From assembly GCA_000969725.1 (NCBI GenBank), contig JXSR01S074499.1: a stretch of DNA of 23,679 nucleotides. One strand, given 5' to 3'. Source of the DNA: Ophiothrix spiculata (Eukaryota; Echinodermata; Ophiuroidea; Amphilepidida; Ophiotrichidae). The notes under the pieces were generated by a model. It was not told where the DNA came from. It did no database searches and saw only the letters and a program-made list of their open reading frames with translations. The translations under genes and the position numbers were made by a program. Shown here piece by piece: positions 10,751 through 18,770 of this stretch. The number at the start of each line of letters is the position of its first letter. Within the stretch, counting starts at the first letter, position 1.

Positions 10751-11090
10751 TTAAAGGAACTTGGTCCAATTTTTCAAAATTTAGTTGTTAATGTAATGTG
10801 AAAGATGACCACTAAAGAATTCCAAGTTTCAAATTTCAGCTGAATCAGTCAAACCATTTTGATTTTATGGTCAAACCATTTTGTATTTCAGAGCCTCCCA
10901 TAGGCCTATGTTACTGTATAAAATTGATTATGGTTACATAATTAGACACATTTTCATACATATCTCCAAAACGGAACATAACTTAGCCCTGAAATTTCAC
11001 ACAGGTTATTAGAAAAATATGAGCAATATTTTGGTACCAAAATCTCAAAAAGTTAGAAAAAGTGAAAGCAATCGGACCATGCTACTTTAA
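10751..11090. mobile_element. 340-bp MITE with TTAA ends
   Basis: The element begins TTAAAGGAACTTGGTCCAAT and ends with the inverted counterpart ATCGGACCATGCTACTTTAA, 16 of 20 positions matching. TTAA at both extremities is the target duplication expected of piggyBac-like or Kolobok-like DNA transposons. The interior is non-coding and contains TTTGGTACCAAAATCTCAAA near 11032. No transposase is present, so it would be mobilised in trans. Confidence 0.7.
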
Positions 11091-11109
11091 TGCACATTCC
11101 CAAGACATT

Positions 11110-11690
11110 AGGCTTGTTCAAATCCATAGTTTATGAATTGGTTTACAAAATCGTAAATTTGTTGATAAAACTAGTGATGCATTCAATTTTGGTAATCCAT
11201 TGTAATCTTTTGGTATCTATAAATATGGTATAATGATATATAATTTCAATATATCAGTCCATATTATCGTTCAATCAACAAGCACATATGTATGCATATA
11301 ATAATCTTTACGTGCCTGATATTTTCAACAATTTTATAAATCAGAAATAGCCTGGAATTGTTATTTGTTCTGAAGTAATGTACCATTAAATAATACGTAA
11401 GTGAAAATTTTGTCCCATAAACAAATCCACTTTCTATTGTAAACCGTAAGAAGATTAATGAAACTGAATACACAGTTAGTTATGACTAGAATTTGTAACT
11501 ATCAGTAATTGGTTTATAAAATCAAGTTCCCTATCTAAATGTTTTGTAAATATGAACAGACCTCACAATAGGCTTACATATGGATGCATTGAAAAGGAAT
11601 TACAATTTACACATATGCTAATTTTATAAAAGCTAAGAAAATAATTTGTTGACAATTCGTAAACTATAAGGATTTGATATGAACAAGCCT
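11110..11690. mobile_element. ~580-bp MITE-like inverted-repeat element
   Basis: AGGCTTGTTCAAATCCATAG at 11110 is mirrored by CTATAAGGATTTGATATGAACAAGCCT ending at 11690; the right copy has a small insertion. The arms are about 40-50 bp and include ATAGTTTATGAATTG / CAATTCGTAAACTAT. A related sub-terminal word, ATAGGCTTACATATGGATGC, occurs near 11570-11589. There is no coding capacity. The target duplication is not clear. Confidence 0.7.
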
Positions 11691-11702
11691 TCTGCCTATT
11701 AA

Positions 11703-11933
11703 ACATCACACAGGGGCGTAGGAACCGTGGGCAGATACAGCTTATGACAGAAAAAGAGTGGGAGAATTCTTAAAAATCACTTTGTCCTAGGTCCATTTTG
11801 GAATAATTTACTGTATTATTTCATTACAAAGCATTGTATTCTTGTGCCTTCTGGTTCTCTGCAAGTGGACAATTAAAGCCGAAAGCCTGGGCAACACCAC
11901 ATTTATTTCGGTACCAACGCCCCTGACATTACA
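11703..11933. mobile_element. hAT-like MITE with 8-bp target duplication
   Basis: The element body runs 11711-11925 (215 bp). The ends are CAGGGGCGTAGGAACCG and CGGTACCAACGCCCCTG, an inverted repeat with 15 of 17 matches. The flanks ACATCACA (11703-11710) and ACATTACA (11926-11933) match at 7 of 8 bases. A CAGGGG-type terminus with an 8-bp duplication is the standard signature of hAT-superfamily non-autonomous elements. The interior is non-coding. Confidence 0.85.
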
Positions 11934-12081
11934 TAAAACAATATAGAAAAAAATCTGATTCTGATACAATAATGTAACAGAATAATTCACAAAGTACAAG
12001 TACAGAGTACAAATTCCCAGAATTCACAATATGGTTTCCTTGTGATAGCAGAAATTTTTGGGGAAAATGGCAACATATGAA

Positions 12082-12932
12082 GAGTTTGTTTCCAACAGGG
12101 CCTAAATCCACTTTTCATAGTTCTGAGAAAATCAGCAAAAACTTATTCCTTCTTATGGTAAAATCATTTTCAATTTTTTACGGCATTAAATGGTTAGGCG
12201 TTAGCACTCTGACAAAACTGACACCACTAACGGAAATCAGAGCTTTATAATATACTTTTTATAGAGAGTTTTATTTTCACTATGAAGTGGATTTAGGCCC
12301 TTTTGGAAATAAACTCATGGATTTAGGCCCTTTTGGAAATAAACTCATGGATTTAGGCCCTTTTGGAAACAAACTTAGATTTTTGTGCACTGGCAAGTTA
12401 AATTAAAGCAAGTTCTGGGAAAAATAGTTTGGTTTCATGAAATTACAACTATAATACTACATTATGGCACCAATAACTAAATTTTTACCCAAGTTTGATT
12501 TATGTTCTTTTTTGAGGATGATTTCTTCAATTAGAGTTTATTTCCAAAAGGGCCTAAATCCATCTGAAAATCAGCAAACGATAATTTTTTGTCATGTTTA
12601 ATATATTTTTGAGTTTTTACTGCTTCACAAGTTAGGGATAGGTCCTCTCAGTACAGTGACATCATTTATGGAAATCAAAATTGTATTGCTTATTTTTTAT
12701 TGAGAGGTTTGTTTACACCCTAAATGGATTTAGGCCCTCTTGGAAACAAACTGTAGTGGATTTAGGCCCTTTTGGAAACAAACTCAGATTTTTGTGTGCT
12801 GGTAAACTCTATGAAAGCAACTTTTGGGGAAATTGGCTTGCTTCCATTAAACTACTACTATAGTACTTTACTATGGCACAAATAACTCAATTTTGACCAA
12901 AAGTGGATTTAGGCCCTTTTGGAAACAAACTC
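12082..12932. repeat. Eight copies of a 30-bp motif in two orientations
   Basis: The motif starts GTGGATTTAGGCCCTTTTGG and ends AAACAAACTC. Plus-strand copies lie at 12287-12316, 12317-12346, 12347-12376, 12724-12752, 12756-12785 and 12903-12932. Minus-strand copies lie at 12082-12111 and 12534-12563. Three of the plus copies are perfect head-to-tail tandem units. The outermost pair (12075-12111 and 12903-12939) forms a 37-bp inverted repeat that includes flanking CTTCATAT. Sequence between motifs is also duplicated: TTTTTGTGCACTGG at about 12379 and TTTTTGTGTGCTGG at about 12788, giving a larger unit of about 450 bp. Confidence 0.9.
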
Positions 12933-14207
12933 TTCATATATTCCCCATGCAATACAAATTTTACACATAACCACATTGTAAGGGTAGGCATATAAACTTA
13001 TCAGCAACAGCTTGCCATTATCTGAACTAGACGGCAAAGTCAAATTTTGGGCTTCTGGGTTGAAATATTCCATTTTACTCCTGGCTCTAGGCAAGGAGTT
13101 CGTGACCATCTCTGTTTTACTCGTCCACCCATGATTTTATTGTTCTACATATCCAGGGTATTCAGAAAAACTTGGGTGGACAATTTGAATTTGCCAAAAT
13201 GGCCACCAAATTCAATACTTTCGGCTATATCTTGACTTGTAAGGGTCACACGAAGCTGATTCTGGAGTCTACACCTATGTTTTCAGGGTCAAGGAACCTA
13301 ATAAAGATATTTTGAAGTTAAATGCTAGTGTCCTTATATTGTCGGCCATCTTGAAATTCAAAATGAGCTAAAATGGGTTTTTTCTCACAACATTGACATT
13401 AAAACAGCATTAAAAATATGAAATGTCCAGTATAATCAATTGAAAATAACTTCATTGTCATCAAAAAAAGTTATTTACATACTTCAAATTCAAAATGGCC
13501 GCCATCAGAACTGGCTGTTAGGGTTACAAGAGAATCATTTGTTAATGAAACCTGTTATTCATATGTTTCAAATTCAAAATTATGTTTGTTTTCCCTACTA
13601 AATAAGATTGCAGGGATATAAAAAACAGTATTAAAAAGTGTTTATTCAAAATGTATCAATAAGATGTGGGTTTATAGGTTAAAACTAAAACATTTGTCAC
13701 TAAAACATGTAATTCATATATTTTATATACAAACTTGAGTCCAAATAGAGACCAAACATGGCTGCCACATCATGTTAATATATGTTTTGCTAGTAAAGAA
13801 AGGTTACATCAATAATAAAACAGCTTTAAAAACAATAAATTTTCAACATAGCTCAGAATAGCTGGCTTGGAGTGATATCAAAATAGTATTCTATCATTAT
13901 AGGTTTCAATTGTAAAAGATCCCTAAGGATGGTCCAATGTAATTTAAAGCAAATATATTCAAAATAATCAGAAGGAGATGGCTTTAGGCTTACTGAAATA
14001 TTTATCACCATAGCATTTCATTCATTATGTTCCATATTCAGAATGATGTCAAGATGGATGTCAAATATGGCCGCCATCATATATTTCAGCCAACAATCAG
14101 CATAAACATCACAGAGACTCAATTTTTAGCGGTAAAATTAGGGTGATTTTTACAAGGCCTCCTTTTTAACTCAAAAATTTAAGGGCCCCCTTTTTGTATC
14201 AGACTCC

Positions 14208-14363
14208 CTTAAGCCCATGATATACTAGCAAAATGCAGCTAGCGTGTGGTTTGATTTTAGATGCTAACCAGCCGCTAGCCAGTTAAAATATTTTCAACTT
14301 TAGCGTCTTCGTAAGCGTCTAGCTAGACGCTAGCTGCGTTTTGCTAGTATATCATGGGCTTTA
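14208..14363. mobile_element. Small MITE at palindrome apex, TTAA-like ends
   Basis: AGCCCATGATATACTAGCAA (14212 on) and the mirror TTGCTAGTATATCATGGGCT (to 14360) form 33-bp arms with one mismatch (A/G at the AAATGC / GCGTTT position). The flanks are TTAA on the left (14209-14212, overlapping the first A) and TTTA on the right, so a decayed TTAA duplication is plausible. The loop carries further CTAGC/GCTAG words (14270-14335), typical of sub-terminal repeats. Confidence 0.75.
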
Positions 14364-14939
14364 CAAGTGTTTGTGAATGGTCCCCATTTATTGCACAAGT
14401 ATTTGAATTGGTGACCATTTTGGTGCCATTATGACTTATGCCCACATTTAAAGATGTTAATGTTTTAGCCTATAATAGTCGATATCCATAGATTAAACAC
14501 TATCAAAGACATAATTCCAAGGAAACATTTGCTTTGTAACCTGACAGCCTTTCCTATTTTGAATATACAATGTTTAAAATGTTGTTTTAATGTCACTCTT
14601 ATTTGTTTGATTGTTTGGGGCTTTTAGGGATCTTTCTGAATTTGAAACATATGGCAGCAGGTTTTGGAAACGAATGTTTCAATTTCAATCCCTAAAGTTA
14701 TTTCTCATTGGATTTTTTAAAATTTAAAAATACAAAATGTTTTCATGGTGTTTTGATATCTCTAAACTTATGTTTGTCTTGAGGAAAACTTGTTTTGGTA
14801 GCTTTTCCAGGTCTTCATTTGGACTAATTTTTTCCAATTTGAAACTTGTAAATATCACATGTTTTGGACAATATTCAACTGTAACCACCAAGGCTTTTGA
14901 ATGATTATTTTGTGAATTATTGTTTATAACACTGCTTTT

Positions 14940-15170
14940 AATCAATCAATCAATGATACACAATACTTACATGAAATGTATACCCTATGAAGGAGTCTAT
15001 TCGTACAAGGAATCAACAGCTTTACGTGACCTCCGAACCACGGAGCAAGTAGAGTAAAGTTTCTTGCCCAAGGAAACAAGGAGACGAAAACCGCCCTGCC
15101 CAGGGCTCGAACCCACAACCTCTGTATTACAAGACCTGTGCTCTAACCGCTCGGCCAGACCCCCCCCCCC
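14940..15170 (-). mobile_element. tRNA-derived SINE, minus strand
   Basis: Read on the minus strand from about 15160, it has an A box TGGCCGAGCGG (15147-15157) and a B box GGTTCGAGCCC (15103-15113) at tRNA-like spacing, the internal RNA polymerase III promoter. The middle resembles an anticodon arm with CTTGTAA, suggesting a threonine (TGT) tRNA ancestor. A non-tRNA body follows, with CCTTGGGCAAGAAACTTTAC, ending in an ATTG-type short repeat tail (14940-14953). It lies only in the right arm of the 2.9-kb palindrome, so it inserted later. The tRNA 5' end is buried in a run of G. Confidence 0.85.
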
Positions 15171-15977
15171 TATGTTTAATATCGATGCAACCCTTTTGTA
15201 AAGGGTAAAACATAGGCTATATTAACATGTGGCAGTCAATTTTGGTCTCTAAGTGAACTCGATTTTGAATTTAGAACATTATGAATTATATATTTATGTG
15301 ACAAATGTTGTAACCTGGAAAAATTATTTCTGATTATTGATCATTTATACAATTTTTATACTGTTTTAATATCCCTGCAATCCTTTTTAGTAGGGAAAAC
15401 AAAGTTTTGGTAGACATTTTTGGCCTCCATTTGGACGCCATTTGCATTTTGAATTTAAAACATATGAACCATGTGTTTTAAGGACAACTGATTCTCTTTT
15501 AACCCTAACAGCCAGTTCTGATGGCGGCCATTTTGAATTTGAAGTATGTAAATAACTTTTTTTGATGACAAATGAAGTTATTTTCAATTGATTATACTGG
15601 ACATTTCATATTTTTAATGCTGTTTTAATGTCAATGTTGTAAGAAAAAAACCATTTTAGCTCATTTTGAATTTCAAGATGGCCGACAATATAAGGACACT
15701 AGCATTTAACTTCAAAATATCTTTATTAGGTTCCTTGACCCTGAAAACATAGGTGTAGACTCCAGAATCAGCTTCGTGTGACCCTTACAAGTCAAGATAT
15801 AGCCGAAAGTATTGAATTTGGTGGCCATTTTGAAAAACGCCCTCTAGAGAAAATGTTAGGCAAATTCAAATTGTCCACCCAAGTTTTTCTGAATACCCTG
15901 GATATGTAGAACAATAAAATCATGGGTGGACAAGTAAAACAGAGATGACCACAATCTTCCCCCTACAGCCAGGAGTA

Positions 15978-16269
15978 CAGGCACTCAATCAAATGCCTGG
16001 ATAAGGCTCGGAGGAATTATCGATATGGGTAAGAATAGTGGAGAAATAGACTGTTCCGACTAGTGCAGATATCTGAACCACATTGCCGAATACTTTATGT
16101 GTCTCCCCTAAACAAAACTTTAAAAAAAAAAAGAAATGTAGCATGAAAAATAACACTGACACAGTAAAGGGTGAATCAGTTCTTAGTCTGACCAACGTTT
16201 TGCCATCGTTTTCATTGCTCATAAATTATTGTTTCAGATATGAATGCAACACATACTTCATAATGAAAA
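15978..16269. other. Short spacer, nothing supported
   Basis: AT-rich sequence between the palindrome and a small tandem repeat. It includes an A run at 16123-16132. The frame at 16083-16454 (plus strand, 123 codons) crosses the tandem repeat and low-complexity A/T runs and has no recognisable domain, so it is not called a gene. Confidence 0.4.
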
Positions 16270-16307
16270 CATTTGTTTCCTGCTTATACATTTGTTTCCT
16301 GCTTATA
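16270..16307. repeat. 19-bp perfect tandem duplication
   Basis: CATTTGTTTCCTGCTTATA occurs twice in immediate succession (16270-16288 and 16289-16307). The perfect identity implies a recent slippage or duplication event. Confidence 0.95.
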
Positions 16308-16463
16308 CATGCTAAGGCGAAGGAAAAAAATACCCCTGTTTTACGGGCCCCGACCAACCCTAAATTTGTGATTTTGAAGAATTTTTTTTTAGTTAAAAAT
16401 TCAAAATCATGTAAAATCAGCCGTTTTTTGCCAAAATTTGTCAATTTTGGTTAAATTTTTAAA

Positions 16464-16828
16464 TATTAAAAACAGTGAGAACAGCACCAACTGACCAGCA
16501 AGGGAACTTTGGATGGATCACAATAGATTCAAAAGATAAGTAAAAACAATAGGAAATAGGTTATAAACAATTTATTGACTTATCAACATCCAAAGGGGTA
16601 AAAAACATAAAGACCGACGTTTCGAACAGATAAAACTGATCTTTAATAAGGAAGATAAAAACACAAGACAACCTAATACAACAAGAGTAGAAAAGCAACT
16701 ACTCTTTTCTTGAGGTTGTCTTGTGTTTTTATCTTCCTTGTTAAAGATCAGTTTTATCTGTTCGAAACGTCGGGCTTTATGTTTTTTACCCCTTTGGATG
16801 TTGATAAGTCAATAAATTGTTTTTAACA
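16464..16828. mobile_element. Young inverted-repeat insertion, Penelope-like features
   Basis: The insertion is bounded by the 12-bp direct repeat TAAATTTTTAAA (16452-16463 and 16829-16840). The inner arms 16565-16674 and 16713-16822 are 110-bp reverse complements with only two differences. They flank a spacer that carries its own 8-bp stem (AAGAGTAG / CTACTCTT). The arms contain CTGTTCGAAACGTCGG, text typical of the hammerhead-bearing ends of Penelope-like retroelements. The left 100 bp (16464-16564) has no mirror. A 5'-truncated, inverted retroelement copy is the best reading. The AT-rich duplication could be coincidental. Confidence 0.7.
16736..16776 (+). ncRNA. Hammerhead-ribozyme-like motif, probably decayed
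   Basis: Reading the right arm, a CTGATGA-like stretch (TTGTTAA, degenerate at three positions) is followed by a stem GATCAG / CTGTTC with a TTTTAT loop, then GAAAC and GTC. This is the order of the hammerhead core: CUGAUGA, stem II, GAAA, stem III, then the UC cleavage site. GAAACGTC with almost no stem III matches the minimal motifs described in Penelope-like elements. Because the first core box is mutated, activity is unlikely. An identical motif runs on the minus strand of the left arm (about 16611-16651). Confidence 0.35.
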
Positions 16829-17232
16829 TAAATTTTTAAAGAAAATTTCTTTGTAAAAATTGTTCAGCTTTCTCCCAATTTTGGGGGATTTTGGAGTAAT
16901 TCTGGGATAAAAAAATATATTAAAAAAAACCACGACCCGCCGACCTACTTCGAAGGTCCACCTGCCCGTAACACAGTTTGTCTTTTTTTTTCGTCGGCTT
17001 AGCACAGTTTGTGATAGATGCAACTGGAAAGACAGGCAAGGTTTGTACCCAAAATAAAATGCACACACTATTTGCAAGTGAAGTGAAGCAAGACTCCATG
17101 TTCAACAATAACCTGATTGCCCTTTGATTGCAAATATTTGGTGACGTCATGACCAAATGTTTGGTAGTGAACATTTTTTTTGAAGGCCGACTATGATTTG
17201 GCCCATATTCTTTGGCTTCCTCATGTTTAAGT

Positions 17233-17616
17233 TCATTTGAGGGGTGTTCTGGCAAAATGAGAGGAAAGTTGCAAATTTCAAAATTGAGTTTATGACATAT
17301 TTTAATTCTCCGTAATCTCAGCACTTTCTTTCTTCATTGTTCATTTAGAGATTAAAATCCGAAATAAATAAATAAAAATTAGCTACAAATTGATTTCAAA
17401 GATACTGATTAGTAATCAGTGTATAATAGCAGCATGCAATCAATTAACCGTGAATAATTGCACTTCCCGGCAAAGTTGACCTTTGAAACATTGGGTATTA
17501 TAAGTGAACACTTTATGCATGAATGTGTTTTATGTCAAAAAACGAAATTTGACTTTTCACCATATTTTTACTTTAGATGCCATTTATTCAAAATGTACAT
17601 TTGCAACTTTCCTCTC
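17233..17616. mobile_element. MITE family copy A
   Basis: The ends GAGAGGAAAGTTGCAAAT (from 17259) and ATTTGCAACTTTCCTCTC (to 17616) are perfect inverted repeats. The left-side extension CATTTGAGGGGTGTTCTGGC matches the right end of copy B. The interior (TTCAAAATTGAGTTTAT, GTGTATAATAGCA, TGAATAATTGCACTTC, TTTTATGTCAAAAAACG) is collinear with copy B at 18797-19145. No coding capacity. Confidence 0.8.
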
Positions 17617-18149
17617 AGCAGCCCACATATAATTTATCAAATGATTATTTGCATTAAAATCAATTGTTATTAGGTGACTTGTTCATGCACATAAGGCAAA
17701 ATTTAAAAAAAATGTCTCAAAGCTGCGGCGCACTTTTTAAAATCTGGTAATCTGGAAAAAGTTATGTGGGATTTTTTTTCATTTGAAGATTTTTCTTTGT
17801 TACTTTAGATTTTTTCTAAAAATTCTTTTTTGAAAAATAATACTTTTCCTCACCAAAAACAAATTCTTGAACAGAACAGATTGGAATAAAATACTTATTT
17901 GTGACCATAAATGCATGCTTGGGATTTGAGAAATGTCAAAACTGGGAATAAAATAAAATAAAAAAATCACATTCTGCATTAATTTTCAAGTTACTTATGA
18001 GCTTTGAGACAAACTACTTTATTATTTGGCCTAATGTACTGAGCAAACAATCAAAATAATTATAATACAGTACTCAAGTGATCACGAAGTGGGTGAAAAG
18101 AAAGTGTAAACCGGTCAAGAGGATATGACATTTTACTTTGTCTGCAAAT
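17617..18149. other. Spacer with a 12-bp inverted repeat
   Basis: TGTCTCAAAGCT (17713-17724) is the exact reverse complement of AGCTTTGAGACA (18000-18011), 275 bp apart, and could mark a further small element. Otherwise this is AT-rich sequence with A and T runs and no supported gene. Confidence 0.45.
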
Positions 18150-18740
18150 TCGAGGGGGTATCAAAAAGTTTTAAAGATCACCAAGAAGGGAAGGAGCTAT
18201 ATAAATGAACTTTTGTCAGGATGGTCACTCGTCCCTGTGTACAATATGGTGCAAAAATGAAATAAATGGCATTTATATTTTCTATACAGGTGTTGATAGA
18301 TGTCAACAACCAGTCTCCGCTAACCAGATAAACTACATGGATAAATTAAAGATATGTGACGAGATTAAATCCCTGCATTTTGAGCGTTACAGCCCAGTAA
18401 CTCTATGAAGACACATCTTAAGTTAAGATATTTGATACCATAGTATAGGGTAGGGTCTCCTCTTTCCATTGATACCAAATTTATTGAAATTGGTCAAAAT
18501 ATGACGTCATATCGACGTAACAAAGCACGGCTGACCTAAAAATGTTGATTTTAGCGAAATACAATGTGGGTGTTTTTGGCTAAAAGGGGACCACGCCAAA
18601 GTCGTCAGTTTTAAGTGGGAGAAATGTGTTACTTTGCACAGTGGCTATGTAAAAGTGACTTAAGTGTCACATAATAAAAGGTTGTTCCTGGCTGTATTTC
18701 TTCTTGGTGATATCTTTAAAACTTTTTGATACCCCCTCGT
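18150..18740. mobile_element. ~590-bp mariner-like non-autonomous element
   Basis: CGAGGGGGTATCAAAAAGTT at 18151 and its mirror AACTTTTTGATACCCCCTCG ending at 18739 form an inverted repeat of about 38-40 bp, with a single 2-nt indel before CACCAAGAAG. The outside bases are TT on the left and TA on the right, compatible with a decayed TA target duplication. GAGGGG(G)TAT(T)CAAAAAGT termini are characteristic of mariner-type transposons. The inner frame 18205-18408 has no DDE motif, so it is a deletion derivative. Confidence 0.75.
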
Positions 18741-18770
18741 AGATAAATACACATTTTGTGTTGGAGTGGA

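Larger units (their letters stand above)
13360..15700. repeat. Degenerate internal units with GGCCGCCAT / CTGTTTTAAT
   Basis: Within both arms a unit of roughly 200-260 bp recurs with strong decay. It contains CTGTTTTAAT(A/G)TC, then GTAGGGAAAAC, then TGGCGGCCATTTTGAATTTG, then AAACATATG. Right-arm CTGTTTTAAT copies sit at 15361 and 15619, with older relatives near 14582 and 14750. Left-arm reverse copies include CAAAATGGCCGCCATC near 13491 and ATATGGCCGCCATCAT near 14066. The arms were therefore tandem arrays before or during palindrome formation. Confidence 0.6.
13076..15977. repeat. 2.9-kb imperfect palindrome (foldback element)
   Basis: The outer arms, 13076 to about 13640 and about 15360-15977, are reverse complements with few differences: GTTTTACTCGTCCACCCATG, CTTGACTTGTAAGGGTCAC, GTAGACTCCAGAATCAGC and AAGATGGCCGACAATATAAG all have partners. 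Weaker symmetry continues inward (ACATTTGTCAC, TAGAGACCAAA, GCCACATcATGTTAATAT) almost to the apex at 14212-14360. The arms differ by a piece of about 27 nt containing AACGCCCTCTAGAG, present only at about 15835-15862, and by a SINE in the right arm. No transposase is present. It looks like a foldback-type transposon or an old inverted duplication. Confidence 0.9.
16336..16976. mobile_element. Possible MITE split by a younger insertion
   Basis: CTGTTTTACGGGC (16336-16348) is mirrored by GCCCGTAACACAG (16964-16976), 12 of 13 bases matching. C-rich words follow inside both ends (CCCGACCAACCC on the left, GACCCGCCGACC on the right), though not in clean inverted register. Removing the insertion at 16464-16828 leaves about 270 bp, a typical MITE size. 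The interior is A/T-run rich. The call rests on short ends only. Confidence 0.4.

Noticed and set aside
12287-12376. CRISPR array, because of 30-bp repeats
   Set aside because: The units abut with no unique spacers and occur in both orientations in eukaryote-like DNA.
15100-15160. Functional tRNA gene
   Set aside because: A and B boxes are present, but there is no matching acceptor stem and the sequence continues into a SINE body with a short-repeat tail.
16083-16454. 123-codon frame on the plus strand
   Set aside because: It runs through an A run, a 19-bp tandem duplication and an AT-rich repeat. Lysine and phenylalanine runs reflect base composition.
16920-17324. Longest open frame in the window (134 codons, minus strand)
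   Set aside because: It overlaps the end of a probable MITE and the start of MITE copy A, has homopolymer-derived residues and shows no recognisable domain.
17142-18509. Two TGACGTCA words (17142-17149 and 18502-18509) as CRE sites
   Set aside because: One lies just outside MITE copy A and the other inside a mariner-like element; with no gene nearby, two octamers in this context carry little weight.
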